From Mercurialis annua (Eukaryota > Streptophyta > Magnoliopsida > Malpighiales > Euphorbiaceae), in assembly GCF_937616625.2 (NCBI RefSeq), contig NC_065575.1:22306001-22370000 (forward strand): a stretch of 64,000 nt of DNA. The letters run 5' to 3'. The notes beneath the pieces were generated by a model. It made no database searches and was not told the origin of the DNA. It saw only the letters and a list, made by a program, of their open reading frames with translations. Position numbers and translations under genes: made by a program. This document shows positions 26,301-38,843 of the stretch, piece by piece (position 1 is the first letter of the stretch; the number at the start of each line of letters is the position of its first letter).

Positions 26301-29300
26301 AAACGTTTGACTTAAATCGCTAAAATAGGAAAACATTTGGATTTCTTTCCTAAGGTTTGTAAACGTTTGGCTTAGATCAATAAAAAGCCGAAACGTTTGT
26401 ATTTGTTTTCGTAACGTTTGTAAACGTTTGGCTTAAATTGCTAAAAAGATAAAACGTTTCAATTTGTTTTTATCATTTGTAAACATTTGGCTTAAATCGC
26501 CAAATAAGCGAAACGTTTCGATTTGTTTCCTAACGTTTATAAACATTTGGCTTAAACCGCTAAAATGGCGAAACATTTAATTTTTTTCGTAACGTTTGGT
26601 TTAAATCGCTAAAAAGGGTGAAATGTTTGGCTTTGTTTCCTAACGTTTGTAAACGTTTGGCTTAAATCGCTAAATAGGTGAAACGTTTGGATTTGTTTCC
26701 TAGCATTGATAAACGTTTGGCTTAAATCGCTAAAATGACTAAACATTTAATTTTGTTCCATAACGTTTGTAAACATTTGGTTTAAATCGCTAAAAAGGGT
26801 GAAACGTTTGGTTTTGTTTCATAACGTTTGTAAACGTTTGGCTTAAATCGCTAAAATAGGAAAACATTTGGATTTCTTTCCTAAGGTTTGTAAACGTTTG
26901 GCTTATATCAATGAAAAGGCAAAACGTTTGGATTTGTTTCATAACGTTTGTAAACGTTTGGCTTCAATTGCTAAAAAGGGAAAACGTTTAGATTTGTTTT
27001 GTATCATTTGTAAATGTTTGGCTTAAATCGTAAATAGGTAAAACGCTTGGATTTGCTTCGAAACATTTGTAAACGTTTGGCTTAAATTGCAAAAAAGGTG
27101 AAACGTTTGGATTTATTTTCTAACTTTTATAAACGTTTGACTTAATTCGTTAAAATGGCGAAAACATTTAATTTTGTTGCGTAACATTTGTAAACGTTTG
27201 GTTTAAATCGCTACAAAGAGTGAAACGTTTGGTTTTGTTTCGTAACGTTTGGAAACATTTGGCTTAAATCGCTAAAAATAAGAAAACATTTGGATTTCTT
27301 TCATAAGGTTTGTAAACGTTTGGCTTATATCAATAAAAAGGCTATACGATTGTATTTGTTTCGTAACGTTTGTAAACGTTTGACTTAAATTGCTAAAATG
27401 GGGAAACGTTTGGATTAGTTTCGTAACGTTTGTAAACGTTAAGCTTAAATCGCTAAAAAGGTGAAACGTTTGGATTTGTTTGTAAAGGTTCGGCTTAAAT
27501 TGCTAAAAAGGTGAAATGTTTGGATTAATTCTTTCGTAACGTTTGTAAATGTTTGGCTTAAATTGCTAAAAAGGTGAACATTTTGGATTTATTTCGTAAC
27601 GTTTGTACACGTTTGGCTTAAATTGCTAAAAAGGTGAAACGTTTGGATTTGTTTGTAAAGGTTCGGCTTAAATTGCTAAAAAGGTGAAACGTTTGGATTA
27701 ATTTTTTCGTAACGTTTGTAAATGTTTGGCTTAAATTGCTAAAAAGGTGAACAGTTTGGATTTATTTCGTAACGTTTGTAAACGTTTGGCTTAAATTGAT
27801 AAAAAAGGTGAAATGCTTGGATTTGTTTCGTAATGATTGTAAACGTTTGGCTTAAATTGCTAAAAAGCTGAAACGTTTGTATTTGTTTCGTAATGTTGGT
27901 AAATGTTTGGCTGAAATTTCTAAGAAGGTAAAAAGTTGAAACGTTTGGATTTGTTTTGTAATGTTGGTAAACGTTTTGCTGAAATTGCTAAGAAGGTAAA
28001 AATGGGGAAATGTTTGGATTTGTTTCGTAACCTTTATAAACATTTGGCTAAAAAGGTGAAACATTTGGATTCGTTTCGTAACGTTTGTAAACGTTTGTCT
28101 TATATTGCTAAAAAGATGAAACACTTGGATTTGTTTCGTATCGTTTCTAAGAGTTTGGCTTAAATTGCTAAAAAGGTGAAACGTTTGGATTCGTTTCATA
28201 AATTTGTTTCGTAACGTTTGTAACCGTTTTTCTTTAATCACCAAAATGGGTAAACGTTTGGCTTAAATTACTAAAAAGGAGAAATGTTTGAATTTGTTTC
28301 GTAACGTTTGTAAACATTTGGCGTTAATCGCTAAAAAGGTAAAATGTTTGGATTAGTTTGTAATGTTTGTAAATGTTTGGCTTAAATTGATAAAAAGGTT
28401 AAATGCTTGTATTTGCTTCGTAACGTTTGTAACCATTTGGCTTAAATTGCTAAAAAGGGGAAACGTTTAGATTTGTTTTGTATCATTTGTAAACGTTTGG
28501 CTTAAATCGCTAAATAGGTGAAACGTTTGGATTTGTTTCGTAATGTTTGTAAACGTTTGGCTTAAATTGATAAAAAGGTGAAACGCTTGGATTTGTTTCG
28601 TAACGTTTGTAAACGCTTGGCTTAAATTACTAAAAAGGTGAAACGTTTGGATTTGTTTCCTAACGTTTATAAACGTTTGGCTTAAATCGCTAAAATGGCG
28701 AAACATTTAAATTTTTTTCGTAACGTTTGTAAACGTTTGGTTTAAATCGCTAAAAAGGGTGAAACGTTTGGTTTTGTTTCGTAACGTTTGTAAACGTTTG
28801 GCTTAAACCGCTAAAATAGGGAACATTTGGATTTCTTTCCTAAGGTTTGTAAACGTTTGTCTTATATCAATAAAAAGGCGAAACATTTGTATTTGTTTCG
28901 TAACGTTTGTAAACGTTTGGCTTATATTCTTAAAAAGGTGAAATGTTTAGATTTGTTTTGTATCATTTGTAAACGTTTGGCTTAAATCGCTAAATAGGTG
29001 AAACATTTGGATTTGTTTCGTAATGTTTATAAACGTTTGGCTTAAATTGCTAAAATGGCGAAATATTTAATTTTGTTTCGTAACGTTTGTAAACGTTTGG
29101 TTTAAATCGCTAAAAAGGGTGAAACGTTTGGTTTTGTTTCGTAATGTTTGTAAACGTTTGGCTTAAATCGCTAAAATAGGAAAACATTTATATTTATTTC
29201 CTAAGGTTTGTAAACGTTTGGCTTATATCAATAAAAAGGAGAAATGTTTGTATTTGTTTCGTAACGTTTGTAAACGTTTAGCTTAAATTGATAAAAAAAG

Positions 29301-32300
29301 TGAAACGTTTAGATTTGTTTTGTATCATTTGTAAACGTTTGGCTTAAATCGCTAAATAGGTGAAACGTTTGGATTTGTTTCCTAACATTTACAAACGTTT
29401 GGCTTAAATCGCGAAAATGACTAAACATTTAATTTTGTTCCATAACGTTTGTAAACATTTGGTTTAAATCGCTAAAAGGGTGAAACGTTTGGTTTTGTTT
29501 CGTAACGTTTGTAAACATTTGACTTAAATCGCTAAAATAGGAAAACATTTGGATTTCTTTCCTAAGGTTTGTAAACGTTTGGCTTATATCAATAAAAAGG
29601 CGAAACATTTGTATTTGTTTCGTAAGGTTTGTAAACGTTTGGCTTAAATTGCTAAAAAGGTGAAACGTTTAGATTTGATTTGTATCATTTGAAAACGTTT
29701 GGCTTAAATCGCTAAATTGGTGAAACGTTTGGATTTGTTTCATAATGTTTGTAAACGTTTGGCTTAAATTGATAAAAAGGTGAAACGCTTGGATTTGTTT
29801 CGTAACGTTTGTAAACGTTTGGCTTAAATTGCTAAAAAGGTGAGACGTTTGGATTTGTTTCCTAACGTTTATAAATGTTTGGCTTAAATCGCTAAAATGG
29901 CAAAACATTTCATTTTGTTTCGTAACGTTTGTAAACGTTTGGTTTAAATCGCTAAAAATGGTTAAACGTTTGGTTTTGTTTCGTAATGTTTCTAAACATT
30001 TGGCTTTAATCGCTAAAATAGGTAAACGTTTGGATTTCTTTCCTCAGGTTTGTAAACGTTTGGCTTTTATCAATAAAAAGGCAAAACATTTATATTTGTT
30101 TCGTAACGTTTGTAAACGTTTGGCTTAAATCGCTAAAATAGGGAAATGTTTGGATTAGTTTCGTAACGTTTGTAAACGTTAAGCTTAAATCGCTAAAAAG
30201 GTGAAACGTTTGGATTTGTTTGTAAAGGTTCCGCTTAAATCGCTAAAAAGGTGAAACGTTTGGATTAATTCTTTCATAACGTTTGTAAACGTTTGGCTTA
30301 AATTGCTAAAAAGGTGAAACGTTTGGATTTATTTTGTAACGTTTGTAAACGTTTGGCTTAAATTGCTAAAAAGGTGAAATTCTTGGATTGGTTTCATAAC
30401 GTTTGTAAACGTTTGGCTTAAATTACTAAAAAGGAGAAGCATTTGGATTTGTTTCGTAATGTTTGTAAACGTTTGGCGTTAATCGCTAAAAAGGGGAAAC
30501 GTTTGGATTAAATTGTATTGTTTGTAAACGTTTGGCTTAAATTGATAAAAAGGTTAAACGCTTGGATTTGCTTCGTAACATTTGTAAACCTTTGGCTTAA
30601 ATTGCTAAAAAGGGGAAACGTTTAGATTTGTTTTGTATCATTTGTAAACGTTTGGCTTAAATCGCTAAATAGGGGAAACGTTTGGATTTGTTTCGTAATG
30701 TTTGTAAACGTTTGGCTTAAATTGATAAAAAGTTGAAACGCATGGATTTGTTTCGTAACGTTTGTAAACGTTTGGCTTAAATTGCTAAAAAGGTGAAACG
30801 TTTGGATTTGTTTCCTAACGTTTATAAACGTTTGGCTAAAATCGCTAAAATGGCAAAACTTTTAATTTTGTTTCGTAACGTTTGTAAACGTTTGGTTTAA
30901 ATCGCTAAAAGGGTGAAATGTTTGGTTTTGTTTCATAACGTTTGTAAACGTTTGGCTTAAATCGATAAAATAGGGAAACATTTGGATTTCTTTTCTAAGG
31001 TTTGTAAACGTTTGACTTATATCAATAAAAAGGCGAAACGTTTGTATTTGTTTCGTAACGTTTGTAAATGTTTGGCTTAAATTGCTAAAAAGGTGAAACG
31101 TTTCGATTTGTTTTGTATTACTTGTAAACGTTTGGCTTAAATCGCTAAATAGGTGAAACGTTTCGATTGTTTCGTAATGTTTATAAACGTTTCACTTAAA
31201 TCTCTTAAATGGCGAAACATTTAATTTTGTTTCGTGAGTTTGTAAACGTTTGGTTTAAATCGCTAAAAAGGGTGAAACGTTTGGTTTTGTTTCGTAACGT
31301 TTGTAAACGTTTGGCTTAAATCGCTAAAATAGGGAAACATTTGGATATCTTTTCTAATTTTTGTAAACGTTTGGCTTATATCAATAAAAAGGCGAAACGT
31401 TTGTATTTGTTTCGTAACGTTTGTAAACGTTTGGTTTAAATTGCTAAAAAGGGGAAAAGTTTAGATTTTTTTTGTATCAATTGTAAACGTTTGGCTTAAA
31501 TCGCTAAATAGGGGAAACGTTTGGATTTGTTTCCTAACGTTTATAAATATTTGGCTTAAATCGCTAAAATGGCGAAACATTTAATTTAGTTTCATAATGT
31601 GTGTAAACGTTTGGTTTAAATCCCTAAAAAGGGTGAAACATTTTGTTTTGTTTCGCAACGTTTGTAAACGTTTGGCTTAAATCGCTAAAATAGGAAAACA
31701 TTTGGATTTCTTTCCTAAGGTTTGTAAACGTTTGGCTTAGATCAATAAAAAGCCGAAACGTTTGTATTTGTTTTCGTAACGTTTGTAAACGTTTGGCTTA
31801 AATTGCTAAAAAGATAAAACGTTTCAATTTGTTTTTTTATCATTTGTAAACATTTGGCTTAAATCGCCAAATAAGCGAAACGTTTCGATTTGTTTCCTAA
31901 CGTTTATAAACATTTGGCTTAAACCGCTAAAATGGCGAAACATTTAATTTTTTTCGTAACGTTTGGTTTAAATCGCTAAAAAGGGTGAAATGTTTGGCTT
32001 TGTTTCCTAACGTTTGTAAACGTTTGGCTTAAATCGCTAAATAGGTGAAATGTTTGGATTTGTTTCCTAGCATTGATAAACGTTTGGCTTAAATCGCTAA
32101 AATGACTAAACATTTAATTTTGTTCCATAACGTTTGTAAACATTTGGTTTAAATCGCTAAAAAGGGTGAAACGTTTGGTTTTGTTTCATAACGTTTGTAA
32201 ACGTTTGGCTTAAATCGCTAAAATAGGAAAACATTTGGATTTCTTTCCTAAGGTTTGTAAACGTTTGGCTTATATCAATGAAAAGGCAAAACGTTTGGAT

Positions 32301-35300
32301 TTGTTTCATAACGTTTGTAAACGTTTGGCTTCAATTGCTAAAAAGGGGAAACGTTTAGATTTGTTATGTATCATTTGTAAACGTTTGGCTTAAATCGTAA
32401 ATAGGTAAAACGCTTGGATTTGCTTCGAAACATTTGTAAACGTTTGGCTTAAATTGCTAAAAAGATGAAACATTTAGATTTGTTTTGTATCATTTGTAAA
32501 CGTTTGGCTTAAATCGCTAAATAGGTGAAACGTTTGGATTTGTTTCGTAATGTTTGTAAACGTTTGGCTTAAATTGATTAAAAGGTGAAACGCTTGGATT
32601 TGTTTCGTATCGTTTGTAAACGTTTTGCTTAAATTGCTAAAAAGGGGAAACGTTTGGATTTGTTTCCTAACGTTTGGCTTAAATCGCTAAAATGGCGAAA
32701 CATTTAATTTTGTTTCGTAATGTTTGTAAACGTTTGGTTTAAATCGCTAAAAAGGGTGAAACGTTTGGTTTTGTTTCGTAACGTTTGTAAACGTTTGGCT
32801 TAAATCGCTAAAATAGGGAAACATTTGGATTTCTTTCCTAAAGTTTGTAAACATTTGGCTTATATCAATAAAAAGGCGAAACGTTTGTATTTGTTTCGTA
32901 ACGTTTGTAAACGTTTGGCTTAAATTGCTAAAATGGGGAAACGTTTGGATTACTTTGGTAACGTTTGTAAACGTTAAACTTAAATCGCTAAAAAGGTGAA
33001 ACGTTTGGATTTGTTTGTAAAGGTTCGGCTTAAATCGCTAAAAAGGTGAAACGGTGGGATTAATTCTTTCGTAAAGTTTGTAAATGTTTGGCTTAAATTG
33101 CTAAAAGGGTGAAAAGTTTGGATTTATTTTGTAACGTTAGTAAACGTTTGGCTTAAATTGCTAAAAAGGTGAAATGCTTGGATTTGTTTCGTAATGATTG
33201 TAAATTTTTGGCTTAAATTGCTAAAAAGGTGAAACGTTTGGATTTGTTTCGTAACGTTGGTAAACGTTTGGCTGAAATAGCTAAGAAGGTAAAAATGGGG
33301 AAATGTTTGGATTTATTTTATAACTTTTATAAACGTTTGGCTAAAAAGGTGAAACATTTGGATTTCTTTCGTAACGTTTGTAAACGTTTGCCGTTAATCG
33401 CTAAAAACATGAAACGTTTGGATTAGTTTGTAATGTTTGTAAACGTTTGGTTAAATTGATAAAAAGGTTAAACGCTTAGATTTGCTTCGTAACGTTTGTA
33501 AACGTTTGGCTTAAATGGCTAGAAAGGTGAAACGTTTAGATTTGTTTTGTATTATTTGTAAACGTTTGGCTTAAATCACTAAATAGGTGAAACGTTTGGA
33601 TTTGTTTCGTAATGTTTGTAAGCATTTGGCTAAAACTGATAAAAAGGTGAAACGCTTGGATTTGATTTGTAACGTTTGGCTTAAATTGCTAAAAAGGTGA
33701 AATGTTTGGATTTGTTTCCTAACGTTTATAAACTTTTGGCTTAAATCGCTGAAATGGAAAAACATTTAATTTTGTTTCGTAACGTTTGTAAACGTTTGGT
33801 TTAAATCTCTAAAAAGGGTGAAACGTTTGGTTTTGTTTCGTAACGTTTGTAAACGTTTGGCTTAAATCGATAAAATAGGGAAACATTTGGATTTCTTTCC
33901 TTTGGTTTGTAAACGTTTGACTTATATCAATAAAAAGGGAAAACGTTTGTATTTGTTTTGTAACGTTTGTAAACGTTTGGCGTTAATCGCAAAAAAGGTG
34001 AAACGTTTGGATTAGTTTGTAATGTTTGTAAACGTTCGGCTTACATCGCTAAATATGTGAAACATTTGGATTTTCTTCGTAATGTTTATAAATGTTTCGC
34101 TTAAATCGCTAAAATGGCGAAACATTTAATTTTGTTTTGTAACATTTGTAAACGTTTGGCTTAAATCGCTAAATAGGATAAATGTTTGGATTTGTTTCGT
34201 AAAATTTGTAAACGTTTGGCTTAAATTGCTAAAAAGGTGAAACGCTTTGATTTGTTTCGTAACGTTTGTAATCGTTTGGCTTAAATTGCTAAAAAGGGGA
34301 AACGTTTGGATTTGTTTCGTAACGTTTATAAACGTTTGGCTTAAAACGCTAAAATGTGGAAACGTTTGGTTTTGTTTCGTAATCTTTGTAAACGTTTGGC
34401 TTAAATCGCTAAAAAAGATGAAACATTTAGATTTGTTTCGTAACATTTGTAAACGTTTGGCTTAAATCGCTAAAATCGGGAAACGTTTCGATTTGTTTAG
34501 TATGGTTTGCAAACGTTTGGCTTAAATCACTAAAAAGGTGAAACATTTCATTTGTTTGTAAACGTTTGGATTTGTTTCGAAACGCTTGGATTTTTTTCAT
34601 AACATTTGTAAATGTTTGGCTTAAATTGCTAAAAAAGTGAAACGCTTGGATTTGTTTTGTAATGTTAGTAAACATTTGGTTTAAATCGCTAAAATGGGGA
34701 AAGATTTGGATTTTTTTTGTATCGTTTGTAAACGTTAGGATTTGTTTTGTAATGTTTGTTTCGTTCGGCTTAAATTTCTAAAAATGTGAAACATTTGGAT
34801 TTGTTTCGTAACGTTTGTAAACGTTTGGCTTAAATCTCTAAAAAGGTGAAACGCTTGGATTTGTTTCCTAACGTTTGTAAACATTTGGCTTAAATCGCCA
34901 AAAAGGGGAAACATTTGGATTTGTTTCGTAACGTTTGTATACGTTTGGCTTAAATTGCTACAAAGGTGAAACGTTTGGGTTTGTTTCGTAACGTTTTGTT
35001 TCATAATGTTTGGATTTACTTCATAACGTTATAAACGTTTGACTTATATCACTAAAAAGGTGAAATGTTGGATTTGCTTCGTAACATTATAAACGTTTGG
35101 TTTTGTTTCATAACGTTTGTAAACGTTTGGCTTAAATTTCTAAAAAGGTGAAATGCTTGGATTTGTTTCGTAATGTTTGTAAACATTTGGCTTAAATTGC
35201 TAAAAAGGTGAAACGTTTGGATTAGTTTTGTAACAATTGTAAACGTTTGGCTAAAATGGCTAAAAAAGTAAAAATGGGGAAAAGTTTGGATTTGTTTCTA

Positions 35301-35811
35301 AACGTTTCTAAACGTTTGGCTAACAAGGGGAAACGTTTGGATTTTTTTCGTAACGTTTGTAAACGTTTGGCTTATATTGCTAAAAAGGTGAAACGTTTGG
35401 ATTTGTTTCGTAACGTTTGTAAATGTTTTGCTTTAATCGCTAAAAATGTAAAATATGGATTTGTTTCGTAACGTTTGTAAACGTTTGGCTTAAATAGGTA
35501 AAAAGGGGAAACGTTTGGTTTTGTTTCGTAATGTTTGCAAACGTTTGGCTTATATCGCTAAAAAGGTGAAACATTTGGATTTCTTTCGTAACGTTTGTAA
35601 ACGTTTGGCTTAAATCGCTAAAAAGGTGAAAAGTTTGGATTTGTTTCATAAAGTTATAAACGTTTGGCTTCAATTGCTAAAAGGGTGAAAAGCTAGGAAT
35701 TATTTCGTAACGTTTGTAAACGTTTGGCTTAAATCGCTAAAAAGGTGAAACGTTTGGATTTGTTTCTTAATGTTTGTAAACGTTTGGCTTAAATCGCTAA
35801 AAAGGTGAAAC
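20315..35811 (+). repeat. 60-bp satellite array, block 2
   Basis: Continuation of the satellite in the same orientation. 20315-22650 is flanking array that belongs to copy 1 of the 18.5-kb duplication; 22651-35811 repeats about 4107-17390. The left edge begins with GTTTC, the right half of the target duplication of solo LTR 1. The right edge, GGTGAAAC, abuts the LTR of the one-LTR element. No genes are visible; all open frames are satellite translations. Confidence 0.93.
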
Positions 35812-36410
35812 TGTCACGACCCATTTTCATGAATCGCGACCGGCGCTAGGGTATGGGTAATGTAGTACCGAAACCCGTAGCTAGCCTTTCATTTAACTCA
35901 TAAACACATAAACCTGCAGAAAACCAATGCTCGGGGGCAACCGAGACTTCAGCCTAAACTAGCAGTTATAATAATCAACAGTTAATATAACATGCTTATT
36001 CAATTCTGAGTCTAAAAATAGGCATAACATAAATAATCCGAAATAACTACAAAACATGCCAGAGCAATATAACCAGTCGAACCAATCCGACAAAACAACT
36101 GTAATAATAGTAAAGACGTCTAGTCAACTACTGCGGTCTAAGAATAAAATAGTTTGACAGTATATCAAAATAATGGAACCTCCGAGGAAAAGTAAATGCG
36201 GAGATCACCCGACTCTCTCAGATCATAACCCTGGGAAAATTGGGAAAAACAACGGGGTCAGATATACTGAGATGAGTTCATACCACTATCTACATTTATT
36301 AAGTGGAAAACATTTAAAAACGTTTAAAACATTAAATAACGATATTACGGATAGTAGTTGGAACCCTAATCCACAATTCTAAATAATAATCATAATCCAA
36401 TAGGTCTGGT

Positions 36411-36528
36411 CCCGAGAGCTGAGCTACACCGAGTTACCACTGACCACACTTATACCAGAGTCCCGAGAGCTGAGCTACACCGAGTTACTCTACCTGGTCC
36501 CGAGAGCTATGCTCACACCGAGTTACCA
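36411..36528 (-). repeat. Threefold motif in the coding element's LTR
   Basis: Three copies of CCCGAGAGCTGAGCTACACC followed by GAGTTACC (the third reads AGCTATGCTCACACC). They are equivalent to 18047-18171 in solo LTR 1. Confidence 0.7.
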
Positions 36529-38385
36529 TATTTCCATATATACCTTACCCAGATCAATACCGGTGCGCACGCAGTCCTAATGATGCCCATTAGGTAGCAC
36601 GTTCCAACTAAGAGCCATAATATAAAAACAGTTCGAAATATACGTACAGTATATATATTTAATATTAAAATAACAATTTACTTAATAAAGCGGTAAATAG
36701 TAAATATAAACTCACTGCTTGCTAATCCACGTGAAATACCGGCAAGCACTAACTCTGGTTCGCCTCTGAAGCACGAACAGTAGACGAGTCTAGACAAATA
36801 AAATAATTATTAAAATCAGACCCTAACTCTAGAGAGTACTAGACACCACATAAGACTAGCACAATTAACACGTAGTAAATAAACAATCCAAAATAACACA
36901 AATATATACAAAAGGTAATAAAGCCCAAATAATATAAGTCTATTGAGTCCCCGCTTAAAATCCAATATATAAATATTATTTAAAAACTTTAAATAATAAA
37001 TAATTTCCAAATAGTGGGTTAGCCGAGTTACCAATAACTACCAAGCTAACCTCACTTGTCGGATGACCCAAGTCTAATCCGACTCAAAACGTTTATCAAA
37101 TATAAACCCGAGTTTATCTTTATAAAGCAATTTAACAAAATAATAATCCATTTTAAAAGCGGAACTCAATAACTTCAATTTCAAGTAACCCAAGTTACAA
37201 CCCCAAAAACTTAATCATATAAGTCAAATAAAAGTTTTGGGACTAAATTGCACTTTAGCCAATAAGGGACTAAACTGTACTTTTGCCAATTAGGGACTAA
37301 ATTGTAATTTAGCCAATTTGATATTCAAACTCGATTATTAGCTCTTGTTTTATAATTAAGATAAAATATGAAGTAACCAACCAAGAATCCATTTAATTAA
37401 ATTATAAAATAAGTTTAGGGGCTAAATTGTAATTTAGCCAACTTTTGACAAAACGACATTTGAAAACAAATATATTTACCCGAGTAATTATATTAACTTA
37501 ATTTATGATTATCTATCATTTCCACTATTTAATTTATATTCAAAATAAAACCCAAGTTATTAGTTAAAGTTAAACTTAAAGGATTGATTTTATTTAAGCA
37601 AAATAACTTGGTGGCTAAAGTGGCTATTAAGCCATCATCTTCAACAAAGAGAAAAAGAACAGAGCCATGTTCATGCCGCCATTTCTCATTTGAAAGAATC
37701 AAAACCAAACTAAATCTCATTCACTATAACTAACAACCTAAACACTGAATACGAATCCAACAATCCCAATCCAATCATACCACCTTCATTCTATAACCCA
37801 ACAATTAAACACAACCAAATCACAAGAATTAACAAGAACCATTCGGCAAAACTCAAGATCATGGCATGACAATATTTAACCAAAATCTAATTAACCCATT
37901 AACAAGGATGCCAAACCATGAAGAAGAAACAAAACCTAAGCCTAATGCGTGAAGGAACACAACGGCAGCAACCAACAAATCAAGAACAGAATTTTATCAA
38001 AACCAAAGCGATAAACCGAACGGCAAAAGAACGAGATCAACGGCGTACCGTTAAGCGAAGCGAACGAATTGAATCGAAGGTAAACGAGTCTAGAACGCCT
38101 GAGATCAAACGGTTTCAGTTTCGATCTAGAAACGAACACACACGGATCAGAAAACCGAAGTATGTTCAAAGCTAAAAATCTGAAATGGAAAAGGTTAAGA
38201 ACACTTACCACGGGGCTGAGTTGGAGCAGATTTTGGAGGTGAAAAACATGAAGAGAAAAGAGAAGGATGGTGGCTAGGGCTAGCTGAATATGTAGAGAAG
38301 GAAAGAGTGGAATCAAATCAGCCAAAAAGGGAAACAAGATCGGATACGTAACGGCTGAAATCAATACCTCACTCAGCCGTTACAA

Positions 38386-38540
38386 GTCTCGAACGAGACT
38401 CAGCAAAAATGCTGAGTTCTCGTTCGGGACAGCCTGGTCTCGTACGAGACCAGTGCAAAAATTGCACAGTCCCGTACGGGTCAGGCACAGTCCCGAACGG
38501 GACTGTACGGGAAATCGTCAGGTCTCTTACGAGACCTGGT
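38386..38540. promoter_or_regulatory. Palindrome cluster in U3 of the coding element
   Basis: It includes a perfect 20-bp palindrome, CTGGTCTCGTACGAGACCAG (38434-38453). Near-palindromes are GTCTCGAACGAGAC (38386-38399) and CAGTCCCGAACGGGACTG. Variants such as GGTCTCTTACGAGACC follow, and the hairpin GGTTCAACC/GGTTGAACC lies just beyond. It sits within about 350 bp of the U3 end. Both TCTCG-type and TCCCG-type cores occur, as if one palindrome had been copied and had diverged. Confidence 0.6.
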
Positions 38541-38726
38541 TAATTCCTTGGTTCAACCATTTGGTTGAACCAAGACCCAAGGGAGAAGTTTATTAAATTT
38601 TTTTTAAAACCGAACCGAAGACGAATCGGACCACAAAATTTACGAAACTTCAAATACCCCTCAAAACGCCTCCGGAACCACGTTGGAAATTAACAAAATA
38701 AAATTAAAATTTTACGGGATATTACA

Positions 38727-38740
38727 TTCTCCCCAACTAA
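38727..38740 (-). promoter_or_regulatory. Polypurine tract of the one-LTR element
   Basis: On the element strand TTAGTTGGGGAGAA directly abuts the LTR start TGTAATATCCCG. A short inverted motif, AAATTCGAGGACGAATTT, lies just upstream. It is the expected primer for plus-strand DNA synthesis. The same two-part module occurs twice in the non-coding element (61561-61596 and 62090-62125). Confidence 0.85.
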
Positions 38741-38843
38741 TTAAAAATTCGTCCTCGAATTTAACACTACAAGTAAATCACATCAGAACAACACGTAATA
38801 CAAGTAAAAACTACAAAGTCGCAGAAAAACAAGATGTTGTACC

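Larger units (their letters stand above)
35812..38726 (-). repeat. 3' LTR of the one-LTR element
   Basis: 2915 bp, bounded by TGTCACGACCC and CGGGATATTACA (TGTAATATCCCG to GGGTCGTGACA on its own strand). It shares much of its length with the solo LTRs, especially the PBS-side portion, but differs by many substitutions and indels, so it belongs to a different lineage of the same family. It carries its own palindrome set at 38386-38540 and the threefold motif at 36411-36528. Confidence 0.92.
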